Shown here: positions 11,261 through 23,594 of the stretch, one piece after another
Numbering within the stretch: position 1 is the first letter of the stretch
Layout of the letters: every line of letters starts with the position of its first letter
Assembly (NCBI GenBank): GCA_019915135.1
Contig: JAHLMK010000017.1
Span: forward strand, 1-64,000
Reading direction: 5' to 3'
DNA: 64,000 bases
Source of the DNA: Strobilurus pachycystidiatus
Taxonomy: Eukaryota; Basidiomycota; Agaricomycetes; Agaricales; Physalacriaceae
Program-made: the position numbers and the translations under genes
The notes under the pieces: generated by a model
Told to the model about the DNA's origin: nothing
Databases searched by the model: none
What the model saw: the letters and a program-made list of their open reading frames with translations, nothing else

Positions 11261-13806
11261 ATGAAATCTCTCTTCGGCAAGGTCTCCACTGCCTTAGCAC
11301 CTCGCGAAAAGCTCGAAAGGCTGGAACTCGGGGTCTGGAAGCTCACATTGGTGCGCACTTCCGGCTGGAATATCAAGGACCAATTCAGCAGTATTGTGGC
11401 GGTCGCGTCTTCCCTCCCACTATTTCGACGACTCGTGATCGAGGTCTTCAGCATAAATCCACGTCTTGCGTTACTATACATTTCATCAAGCATCTGGGAT
11501 GGACTGCAGCCCGCCGTGTTCATATATCTCTCGAGTAGTCTTCTGCGGAATGTGCGTATGGCCTGGATCGACATCATCGGTTGACTATGTTCATCATATA
11601 TCCACTACAGATAGAGAGCGTGATAACCAATGGGTCACCTAATACCGCTCTAATTTTCAATGCCGTTGCCAGGAAAGTCCTTTTTGCCGTGGTAACAACC
11701 TACTTTTCGTCTTGGACGGAAAAGATGATTCCTCGATTTACATCTGCGATCCGCATGCGCTTCCATCGAGTGTTGATGCGTGGTAAGCGTCTCTGCGTCG
11801 TGTGTTCCCGTCCTTGCCTCTGACTCGTCACAGCTCAACTTAGATTGGATCTTGCCACCTTGAACGGTACGCTGTGTTTCTTGGCATCTTTCCTTTCATC
11901 ATGGTAGTCGAATTTCTAGATCCAAAGTCTACCATTAACGCAACTCCTGACGTGGCATGGGAATCATTCGGATTCATCGTCTCTTTCTTCCAAAACGTGT
12001 TGTGCACTGCAAGTCAAGTGACCCTCATCGCACACTCTGCTCGTCAAATGGGATCCCCGATACTTCTCGTATCATGTCTTCTGCGGCCTCTTCTAAGTTT
12101 TGCTAGTCCAGCGTTCCTCTGGGATATCCGTGAGCCACTGACTCATGCCGGCAAGAAGTGTCCTTATTGACTCATGCTAGCGCATTATTACTACACTGAC
12201 AACGCTCCTTACAAAAGAATGAAGGCACTGGAGAAAATGACCGATGACAGATATCGTTCGGAAGTCCTCGCTGGAGACATTGCAGACTACATAATCGACG
12301 GTGTGTTACTTTCCACTACCTAGGCGCATACACTGACCTGATCGTAGAGCATACCAAGGCAGCGGCAGAGCTTGGTCAACTGTCCGACGAGTCACCCGCT
12401 AAACAATTGTACAGGAACGAAGACCCCATATGGACCATCCTGCCGGCACTTACCACCGATCTCCCTCTGGTATGACACTCCCTTCGTCATGCCAAAATTT
12501 CACTTAACATTTAGCAGTTATATTGCGCGTACATTGCGACTACCCAACCCACCGCCATGTCTGTATCTCAGATTGCTATATCGGAGCAACTGGCTCAGGA
12601 TTTGGGAGGTTCAATTTACTCATTGATTGGCAAGTTTCAAAGTTTCAAAGAATCGTGTCACTCCTTGCGCGAAATGTATGAAGCTGCAGACATAGAAAAT
12701 GTCTTGAAGGACGGTACGGTTTCTTATTTTCCTAGCAGAACGGACCAGGACCAACTGGCGAAGGGCATGTCTTTCAGTATAAGGCAAGTCTATACCTCTT
12801 GGGCGGTTAACCAGCTCATAATGACATCGTATCATACTAGAAATCTATCGTTCTCTTATCCCGGCACTCAATCTGGCTCTCCAGGTGCTCTCGATAACGT
12901 ATCTTTCGATATTGCAGCCGGACAGTTTGTTGTGATCGTGGGGTCTAACGGGAGTGGCAAGTCGACGATAGTCAAGATTCTGACTCGGATATACGATCCC
13001 ACGTCGGCGCTGGATACTGTTCTCGTCGACGGGCTACCTATTTCTGATTATCGGCTTGCGGATCTCCGTCGTTCTACTGCCTTGCTCACTCAGGATCACA
13101 CTCTTTTCCCTCTGCCTCTTGGGGAAAATATTGGACTAGGCTCGCTGGACGCGGTGAACGATTCACCAGCCATATGTCGCGCCGCCGAACTGGGTGGTGC
13201 AGCCCGCTGTCTAGACAAGCTGAAGGATGGCCTTGATACTGTTCTGCACCCGTCCAATGAGAGTCGAATCTGTAATAGACCCGAAGATGATAGTCATCCA
13301 CTCAACGTGGAAATATCCCAACTAAGTAGGGACATCGAACTTTCTGGAGGAGAGCAGCAACGAATTGTCGCGTATGTGACTCCATCATTCTAAAACCGTT
13401 CTCAATTCGATTAACATTCTGTAGCTCGCGGACTTTCATGCGAATACAATCTGGACGCGTGAAATTTGTCGCTGTCGACGAACCTAGTTCCGCATTGGAT
13501 CCCGAGGGCGAGGCTACTCTTTTTGAGAACCTTATCAGTGTTAGAGAAGGAAAGACCATGCTGTTCGTCACTCATAGGTTCGGGCACTTGACGAAGCACG
13601 CGGACCTAATTCTGTAGGCAAGTCTCTCTGACTGTTCTTCTTTTTCTCAAGATATCTACCTCAGGTGTATGAAAGACGGCAAACTTGTTGAATCAGGAAA
13701 CCATGCCGAGCTTCTACGACTTGGCGGAGAGTATGCCAATCTTTACAACATCCAGGCACGCGCTTTTACAGACTCGGTCGAGCGGGACGTGTTGGCCACA
13801 AATTAG
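11261..13806 (+). CDS. Half-size ABC exporter (TMD-NBD)
   Basis: Ten exons: 11261-11551, 11611-11782, 11834-11866, 11908-12129, 12181-12300, 12348-12469, 12515-12783, 12841-13371, 13425-13613, 13665-13806, encoding 696 residues. The C-terminal nucleotide-binding domain is complete: Walker A GSNGSGKST (444-452), signature LSGGEQQR (577-584), Walker B FVAVDE (601-606), D-loop SALD and H-loop His637. The N-terminal 400 residues hold hydrophobic segments but are a poor match to the ABCB membrane fold I know. The intron 12784-12840 starts GCAAGT (GC-AG). It is 57 bases and stop-free, so retention would add 19 residues just before the NBD. The intron 11867-11907 is only 41 bases. ATG 11261 is preferred over 11195 because it gives a basic amphipathic start. 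Substrate unknown. Confidence 0.88.
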
Positions 13807-14294
13807 ACTCGGTGCTTTTTGCGACAGTTTTTCCTGTTTGTCCTCGTCATTGTGACTCGTAAAAGGTAGCTTGGCATGTTTTCCCTCGAGACAACGATAT
13901 ATATTCATTCTCTCCGTCGTCTTCCTTCATCACGAAAGCTCTGTCTCGATCCGTTGCCAGTTCTGCCCTCTTGAGAGGCACATCTCGCACATGGGAACAA
14001 TCTAGTTTTGTCGCCTGTCGAAATCTGAGGCTTCGGCAATACACAAAGGTCTACTAAACTTCTCACATTCACCCAGTCACATTCATGTCCCGGAAAGGGA
14101 GGTTGAGTCATCGCACGTAGTACATTTGGGCTCGGTTAGGCTTCTTTCATCTTCTTATCCCCGCTAAAGCATACGCCTGTGGTCTATATATGTTGCATCA
14201 AACCTGCTGATGATTGACAAAGCTACTCCCGCGAGAGTACGAGGATCTATATCTTCCGAGCTCGGTCTCTATCGTTCGTTTAGTATCGGCATTC
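13807..14294. other. Intergenic region, nothing recognised
   Basis: No gene was identified in these 488 bases. An upstream in-frame ATG at 14214 could extend the next gene by 27 residues. Confidence 0.35.
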
Positions 14295-14846
14295 ATGACG
14301 TCGGCATATTATCCTCTTGCTAGCGCGAACGCGCCACCAGCAAGCGCACGCCACCCTTACCGCCTCGTAGAATGTCGGAAGAAGCGCAAGGCGTGGAAGC
14401 ACATGTTCGAGGAGGCTATCTTCACAAAGGAAGAGATGTGGGTACATTCAGTTGACCTCCAATCTTTCCAAAGAACTAACGAGTACCGCACGGCGCAGAG
14501 CTCACCAAACTGCGCCACAACGACGCAAAGGATATCAACTAAGCTTGGAGGCACATATTGACGCTCTCCATGACCAGCTGTATTCGTGAGGGCGTTGCTA
14601 TCAACCTAGTTGATGTGTATACTGACGCGCTCGAGCTCAAGCATCGGCCTCTACCCAATCGACACACCTGATATGGAGAAGTACGACGACCTCAACGCAA
14701 AGACCGGCAAAGTAACCTTTGAGAGGAGTGTTTGACATCCCTGCGTTACTGACAGGACCCTACAGACTATGATTGCGACGCTAGATCATAAGCTGGTATT
14801 GACACAAAGGAAGATTGATTTCCTGGAGAGAGAGGTGGGTACTTAA
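14295..14846 (+). CDS. Small helical protein, unknown function
   Basis: Exons 14295-14437, 14499-14585, 14642-14711 and 14766-14846 join to 126 residues in one frame, with introns of 61, 56 and 54 bases. The protein begins with an Ala/Pro-rich stretch, then a strongly basic helix (CRKKRKAWKH). A predicted amphipathic helix follows (LEAHIDALHDQLYSIGLYP), with DLNAKTGKTMIATLDHKL and a basic C-terminal helix (QRKIDFLERE). A short protein with this layout appears familiar from agaric genomes as an uncharacterised family; I cannot name it. The last exon could instead end at a GT at 14835 with further exons downstream. The start could be 14214 instead. Possibly nuclear, given the basic region. Confidence 0.6.
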
Positions 14847-15252
14847 GACAGGTCTGTCGCTGGCGTGGCACTTAGGCGAATACAGAGTAGCCGTTATACT
14901 CTCTAGGCGCTCAACACATCAGAGAACGAAGCAGGTTGGCGAGGGTAGGAGTTTAGGACTCGGGAGTCGCTCAGTCGGACGATGCTTGGCAGCGGTCCGA
15001 GGTCACCGGATCTTTCCGGAGTACGGACCGATGTATATCTATGACAAATTTCGCCATCTTATCGCAATGCGATCCAAGCTTTTGTCTTGTCTCTCATCTT
15101 GAATCGCTCGGTCTGGATCTGGGATACACAGAGCCTTCACTCTCTTTGAAATATTAGCCTCCTAAAGGTTTGCTCTCCTGGAGCGGTTCTGCCGGCCTTC
15201 CGGCTGAGTCCTTCTCTAGACCGCGTAATAAGCCACCCACTCAATTTTTGTA
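14847..15252. other. Intergenic region, nothing recognised
   Basis: These 406 bases hold no convincing exon. They contain the promoter of the riboside kinase gene. Confidence 0.35.
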
Positions 15253-16320
15253 ATGGCGACTACGGCGTTGAAAACTAGAGTAATTTTCGTTGGGGTCGGG
15301 TAAGTTTCCGACATCTCTGCTCACTTGTTCTGACGGCCTTGCCGTAGAGGTGCTACATGCTCCGGAAAGACGACTTTAGCGAAACACCTGAAGAGCATCT
15401 TACCGGATAGCGTCATAATACATCAAGACGTAGGTCCAGCTCTGTGTACTCAACGTTATGTTAACCGTCAATCCCCAACAGGACTTCGCACCCGTATGTT
15501 CTATTCCAACAGGACATCAATCCTACTGATTCGCGACTAAGCCTCAAGAGCTCGTTCCATACCACTCCGTCTATCAAGTCCAGGACTGGGATGCTGCTCC
15601 CGGTGCAATAAGATGGGCTGACATGATCAGTTTCATGCGTCAGGTCAAGGCTTCTGGAATCATCCCAGAGGAGCATTACAGTCACGACCATCTGAACGAG
15701 CAGAAGGACATACCTGTTGACTCTGCCGTCAAGGACCGCTGGAGGACAGAGTTCGAACGAATCAAATCGCAGAAATTAGAAGCCGGTGAACGCGTTGTTT
15801 GGGGATTAGTTGACGGCTTCCTCTTATATTGGCATCCGGTAGGCGATACTCATTTGGGACTGAAGGAAACGGTGCATTGAACGGATCACAGGAGATCATA
15901 GAGCAGCTCGACGTTAGAATATTTCTTAGAGTCCCCCATGATATTCTCAAGGAGCGTCGTCATCAGCGACACGGTTACCATACTGCAGGTGAGTCTGAAT
16001 CTCTCAGCTACTTTCTTGTCTGAGTCTTGTCCCATCTTCCTTCCACCCATTCTCTCTCTACTCTCTTGGCTGCCCCTTACGGAGTGCAATCCGATCCAGA
16101 GGGATCACTTTGGCGAGATCCGCCGCACTACTGGGAGCAAATCGTGTGGCCCGCATATGTTGATGCGCACAAGGACATGTTTGTTGCTGGCGACATTGAG
16201 CATGGCGAGTTAACTGAGAAGGTGAAGGGGGCCTTGGTCTTAGACGCGCTGGCGCAGGGTATGGCTGACGTCGTGGAAGTGTGTTGTAAAGTATTGAGAG
16301 ATTCCGAAATTTCTGTATAG
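15253..16320 (+). CDS. NRK1: Nicotinamide riboside kinase
   Basis: Exons 15253-15299, 15348-15429, 15482-15493, 15542-15838, 15892-15988 and 16100-16320 encode 251 residues. The P-loop GATCSGKTT lies at residues 17-25. HQDDFAP (residues 41-47) matches the NRK1 'HQDDFFKP' substrate-binding segment. RRHQRHGY and DPPHYWEQIVWPAY are further family marks. The enzyme phosphorylates nicotinamide riboside to NMN in NAD+ salvage, in the cytosol. Exon 3 is a 12-base micro-exon encoding DFAP exactly, flanked by introns of 52 and 48 bases. The last intron, at 111 bases, is longer than the rest. It sits 270 bases upstream of a fumarate reductase gene, both NAD-related, though a functional tie is only suggestive. 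Confidence 0.93.
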
Positions 16321-16515
16321 CGTTAGATTACGCGGTTGTCTTTCTCAAGACTTCATGAGACTCAACTATATGTCAGACCGTCGTATTTCTGTGGACCCGT
16401 CGGTAGTCCGAATTTAATCACGCAGTCTGCAAGTCGGCCGAGCTCGGTCCGTCCAGGAAATCAAATGCAAATTTTGCGAGAGCCGGTGAATCTGATTGGC
16501 TATTCCGTCGGCAGG

Positions 16516-16523
16516 TATTTAAA
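16516..16523 (+). promoter_or_regulatory. TATA-like box of fumarate reductase gene
   Basis: TATTTAAA lies 68-75 bases upstream of the ATG at 16591, within the usual range for a basidiomycete TATA element. Confidence 0.45.
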
Positions 16524-16590
16524 CGCTTACCCCGCACTCGTCCTGGATCTGACACCCTCTCCATCCAACCCCCACCATCTTCATTCAATC

Positions 16591-18703
<2,113 letters not shown>

Positions 18704-19127
18704 ATATACTGCACTATTGTACCACATTCCACCTACTTTTAAGTTCTGTAACTCGCAATGAATATATATATTTCACGGCACCGGAATGACGCAAATGGAC
18801 GATGACGCTTCTGTAACGCCACTGTCATATCTTCATGCTACTTGTTCTTTTCGGTATCAGCGAGCCTGGACAGGACGCCGCTTGGTTAGGTTTCCTATAT
18901 ATCCACCACACCCTCATATGTTCTTCCTACAAGTTGCGCAAGCTCGAACGATCGAAGAAACAGAAACTCTGACGCATCGATGAGCAAATGGCATCACTTC
19001 CCACACGTCGTTCCGGCATGCGGCTCCTCAAACCAATGACCTCAACCGTAACGTGTCGCTGACAGGCGCGGGTATAAGAAGCGTTTAGCGCGCTCATTAT
19101 TCTATCCCATTCCCTCTATCTCCCACA
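18704..19127. promoter_or_regulatory. Intergenic region with CCAAT and TATA motifs
   Basis: The region holds the terminator of the fumarate reductase gene and the promoter of the next. CCAAT at 19033-19037 and TATAAGAA at 19073-19080 lie 91 and 48 bases upstream of the ATG at 19128. Confidence 0.5.
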
Positions 19128-19946
19128 ATGTACAGACAACTCCCGAACACTCTCCGAGTCGCCACCAGGGCCCGCGCGACCCTCCCGAAGGTATGTCTGC
19201 TCCCAAAAACGCAACCGCAACCGCCTTACTCATTTGATGATCTAGTCATCGACTCGCTCGTACGCAGCACAATTCGAAACGCCCGGAACAACTCCTCCAC
19301 CATCCAACAAAACTGGTGTTGTACTCGCTGTGTCAGGCGTAGCTGCAGTAGCCGGTGCATACTGGTATATCAGTCATCCCGATGAAGCTGCTGCCGTCAA
19401 AGCCAAGGCCGCTAAGGACGAGGAAGCAGTGAAGCGGAAGGCATACGAGCTTGGTGATGCAACCAAAGCTCGAGCGGAGGATGCGAAGAAGCAGATACAA
19501 GTGAGTTTCGATTTAAAAACTGCAGGATGTCGCCTGATTTCTCGAAGATCTCCACCGACTCCACGCTCAAGTCAGCGGAAGCCCGAGCTCGGCAAGCAGC
19601 GGCCGACTCGCAAGACAAGTTTGATTCATACAAGTCGTCCGCCCAGGCATCTCTCGGCAACGCACAGGACTCTGCTGAAGCCAAATACGATTCCTACAAG
19701 TCAGCTGCTGGAAAAACTTTGAACGATGCCCGTCAATCAACGGAACACCTATACAACGAGGCTCGTTCGACTGTCACTGGCAAGGCGGAGGAGAAGAAGG
19801 ACGAGGCCAAGGCGGGATGGTTTAGCTGGCTGGGTTGGGGAAAGAGCAAATCAGCAGATGCCGAGAAGGAAGCGAAAATATTGAAGGCAGATGCGGAACA
19901 TGAAGCAAAGGTGCTGAAGGCGGAAGCAGAGCGAAAGACGAAGTAA
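19128..19946 (+). CDS. Mitochondrial one-pass protein with LEA-like C-terminal helix
   Basis: Exons 19128-19190, 19246-19500 and 19548-19946 encode 238 residues. The N-terminus is Arg-rich and acid-free with RSYAAQ near residue 27, a typical mitochondrial presequence and cleavage site. One membrane segment follows (VVLAVSGVAAVAGAYWYI). The rest is a long Lys/Ala/Glu/Asp-rich amphipathic helix. The motif (A/E)KYDSYKSAAG is repeated as DKFDSYKSSAQ and AKYDSYKSAAG, and the end has KILKADAEHEAKVLKAEAE. This resembles LEA/apolipoprotein-type helices. Fungal databases carry such proteins under the name 'calcofluor white hypersensitive protein'; that name is from memory and uncertain. The intron at 19501-19547 uses AG 19547, because the nearer AG at 19525 would make a 25-base intron and a stop. 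Confidence 0.7.
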
Positions 19947-21180
19947 AGGCCTATCGGACAATTGCAGTATCATTATCTTCCATGTATCGGATCCCACTGG
20001 TTCCAGTCAACTCCACGCTATGCAATTTGCACATCAAGTCAACTCAACTACGAGCCAGTTTGTGTCCAGTTTGGCGCGTTTGCCCTCTGTTTCCCATCAA
20101 GGAAAATCTTGCCCGCCATCACTGATCCAGACCTCGGAGCGCTTTCTTGTCAAAGGCGCATCAATTAAGGTATCGCGGAAGGACCATCAACATCGAGCAC
20201 CAAAGTATGAGTTGTCACGGTCTGTCCGGGGGCGCATACCTATGGCCCGCAACGGACTGTCGACACTGCCCTCCGCCGACATGAGGATGTAAATCAGATT
20301 GAATGGCGCCACCGACATTGAATATGCGGTCTGACGGTGCGCGGACGCCATCGCTCCGCTCGGACTCTCGTCAAAGAATCAAACAAGCACCAGTCGCATC
20401 TTAGACCAAGACGAGGAAGGGCGAATAGAGATGCGTTCAGGTGATAGTTTCATGCAGTGCACTCTTTCTCTAGTCCTTCGGCCGTAGACGGAGACTTGAG
20501 TCTAGGAAATGGTGTCATGTAGTTGAACCTCGCAGATCAGGTCCGTCACTTGGTTGCAACTCGATAGGCGGGTATGGTATGTACAAAACTCAGACTGCCC
20601 ATGTCTCGTCCATAGCCCTTCGATCGCGTCTGATGGGAGTCGGGGGCGCAGTTCAAAGCGTCTGGACCCTCCCTATGAATTCATATTGGTTTCGCATGTA
20701 CCCGCTGCGCAAGCAGAAGCTTTCCAAACGTTCACTCAATCAATTGTTGAAAAATCCGTTCGCCACAGAAGAATTAGACGCGCCTAAGCGCGCCATTTTG
20801 CAATTGGCTGTAATGATCGGATGCTTATTCAAATAATGCCTATTGAACTTTTGAATGATACCACGACATACCACGACGCCCTACCACGACTTATTGTAGT
20901 GAGAGCATGTCAGTTGCCTTCACGGTTCATCAGAACATCGGAAACGCCGGACTCGAGGTAAGCTCAAGGGTGACAACCTTAGACGGCTCAAAGCAGGCTG
21001 GAAATAGGCCCTTCCAATTCGATCGCACGCTGGGAACATTATGGCATCGTGTCGAGAACCTCCCTGTCTACTGCTTCGTCCCGGCTGCCATCTACCGCTC
21101 GTCTTCCTCCCTCTGGCGCTTAACGTTTAACCTCCGCTTGGTCTCTGTATATTGGCAAAGGCATTCTTCCTGCGAGAGAC
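19947..21180. other. 1.2-kb stretch without a recognised gene
   Basis: Short ORFs here lack protein character and splice logic. A short degenerate repeat of TACCACGAC occurs at 20859-20890. The distal end must contain the promoter of the G alpha gene. Confidence 0.4.
20859..20890. repeat. Three spaced copies of TACCACGAC
   Basis: The 9-mer TACCACGAC occurs at 20859-20867, 20869-20877 and 20882-20890, about 290 bases upstream of the G alpha start. It may be chance or a small regulator-binding array. Confidence 0.5.
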
Positions 21181-23388
21181 ATGCCGACAAAGTCGCCGGT
21201 CAAGTCAGAGATTCTCTACTATGCGACAGAGAAGGATCCGCTTGCCTTCGACCCACCCGAAGATGAGACCGCCGCCCAACGGGAAGCGCGGGTGGTGGCT
21301 GACAAGGAGGCTCAGACTGTCTCAGACGCCATAGATGCTGAGCTCGACAAACAACGCATCGCAGAGAAGAAATCGCCGAAGGCAGTCAAGGTTTTGCTAT
21401 TGGGTGCGTTTTGCTTATTGTCCAGGTGATTCTGCCACCAACGCCATCCGTTTCTCCCCGAAGGCCAAAGTGAATCAGGTATTTGTTCACCCGACGTGCC
21501 CGCAAACAATGAATGATTTGAGTGTACGTACTACAGGGAAATCCACCACTCTCAAAAGTAAGGACCCCAAGCTATTCTTGTGAAGGGTGATGTGACGATG
21601 GGAACTCAGATTTCCAGCTCATTAACTCTCCAAAGGCACGCAGACTGTCTTCAGGACTCGCTAGAATGCTCATTCACACTACTAGGCCTTCCGAGAAGAG
21701 CGCGCCTCGTGGCGAGCGGTCATTCAACTCAATCTGGCCCGCTCAATCGTCTGCATACTCAAGGCGATCGAAAAGGCCAAGAAGGCTCAGGAGTCGTCTC
21801 CTGGATCGGACGTCCATTCCTCTTCAGATGATGAGGCAGCCTCGGAAAAATACCCTCACATGACCGCCGAGCACCTCAGATTGAAAATGAGGCTTACACC
21901 TCTGAGTCAAGTGCAGGAGGCTTTGACGCGTAAGCTGTCCCCGCCGGGTATCCTAGACTGGGACATGTCTGCGCAATCGGATCTCAGCTCTTTTCCTTTC
22001 CGGGATCCGTGCGTCAACTCGAGCTGGCAGTGGAAAGGGAAATTCGGGAGAATGCTTGCGCCCAATGACCGCGACAGCTTCGATAGCTCACAGGCCATTG
22101 ACTTTGACGACCCTCAGGACCCCGGCGTCATCTTGCACAACTGTTGTGATGATATACTCCGTCTGTGGAACGACCCCGTAATACAAGAGCTCTTGAGGGT
22201 CAGCCGACTGCGCCTGTACGATACATCTGGATTGTGCGTAACCTATCTAGGGTCTCACTCGTCATTCTCATCTTCACCAGCTTTCTTGATTCTATTGAAC
22301 GCATCACTGCGCTGAAATATGTTCCAAGTGACGACGATATTCTCAAAGCCCGAATAAAGACCATGGGTGCGGTCTTCTCTATTACTTCTCAGACGAGTCT
22401 TAGACTCTGATATCCTGGCAGGCGTGTCTGAGCATCGATTTCGCCTGAAGGCAGGTACGTAGACTTCTACATGGCCTGATGATTTCTTTCAGTATAATGA
22501 TGCACTCCCCGTCCACTAGGTAACATGGTAAGTCACGATTGGAGAGTGTTTGACGTCGGCGGTGCTCGGTCACAGGTGCGTCCCACTTGTTTATATTCCT
22601 CTTTATATTGACGTATCTTCTAGCGAGGTAAGATATTTTTTAGCTTCAGACTTCGCCGCTCACCCTGATGTACAGCCGCTTGGGTTCCATATTTCGACCA
22701 TATGGACGCTATCATCTTTCTCGCTCCGTTAAGTGGTTTCGATCAGACTCTCGACGAGGCGCCAACCGTCAATCGCCTGGTAAGGTCCGACAACCCTCAG
22801 CGTTTCCCGACCACTGATAGTGTTCCATCTCCAGGAGGATAGCATGGCGATCTACAAGAACATAACGTCGGCCCCACTTCTCAAGAACACGGAAATCATA
22901 TTGTTTCTCAACAAGTGCGACCTGTTGAAGAAGAAGCTAGACTCTGGTATCCGATTCAACAAGTGGGTTTTGTCGTATGGCGAAAGGCCCAACACATTTG
23001 AGGGCACTTCCGTCTGTGAGCGAGATTTCCGCCGTACTGTCTATGGGACTAATGCAAGTTTCCTTTAGATCTTCGCAAGAAATTCTGTCAGTGGCCAGCT
23101 TGCACATGTCATTTTTACTCTCTGAAATTTGCTCCCCCAGCGGGTCTTTTCAAGACGAGCACAGTAGTACCTCGCCCCTTCTATTGCCACTTCACATCAG
23201 TCACAGTAAGTGTTCATTGCAGTCGTTGCTCCAGTGCTCAAACGCGCGGATTAGGATATGAAGTCCACGACACACATATTGGAGAATGGTGCGTACTTTC
23301 TCTCATCATGCGTCCCACACCTCACGAAGTACTCGCAGTCAAAGATACAGTCGTACGGAAAAATCTAGTGGGTAGCAATATGGTGTGA
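21181..23388 (+). CDS. Divergent heterotrimeric G-protein alpha subunit
   Basis: Fourteen exons: 21181-21403, 21464-21478, 21537-21557, 21610-21635, 21686-22233, 22281-22366, 22422-22454, 22520-22575, 22624-22627, 22676-22779, 22835-23015, 23069-23205, 23255-23288, 23339-23388, summing to 1518 bases (505 residues). Classical G alphas have about 355, so the helical region carries a large acidic insertion (ESSPGSDVHSSSDDEAAS and beyond). The P-loop is GQSESGKST (75-83). Switch I Arg302 and Thr305 are kept. Switch II reads DVGGARSQ (329-336), with Ala333 for the catalytic Gln. NKCD (398-401) and TSVTD (475-479) bind guanine. There is no Gly2 for myristoylation. The intron 21636-21685 appears to be GC-AG. 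Exon 9 is 4 bases. The family is expanded in agarics; the receptor partner is unknown. Confidence 0.9.
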
Positions 23389-23594
23389 AGTGTTGGTTGT
23401 GCATATTTCTTGGTATACCGTACATGATTCTTTACGACGATTTCCCTTGCTTGATATAACATTAATCACTATGAGACGTGTGTACATCTATATGACCAGT
23501 AACCCAGGATACTTATCATTACTGTTTGGCATGTCAGGACGGCCAGTCATTGAAAGATCTCTGCAAAAGCAACCGTCATCATTTGGAACCCTAC

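Noticed and set aside
13614..13664. Fourth GC-donor candidate (GCAAGT at 13618) in the ABC gene
   Set aside because: A normal GT donor four bases earlier (GTAGGC at 13614) gives the correct LILCMKDGK junction, so no GC donor is needed.
19501..19525. 25-base intron in the mitochondrial LEA-like gene
   Set aside because: It is too short to splice and leads to a stop; the AG at 19547 gives a 47-base intron in frame.
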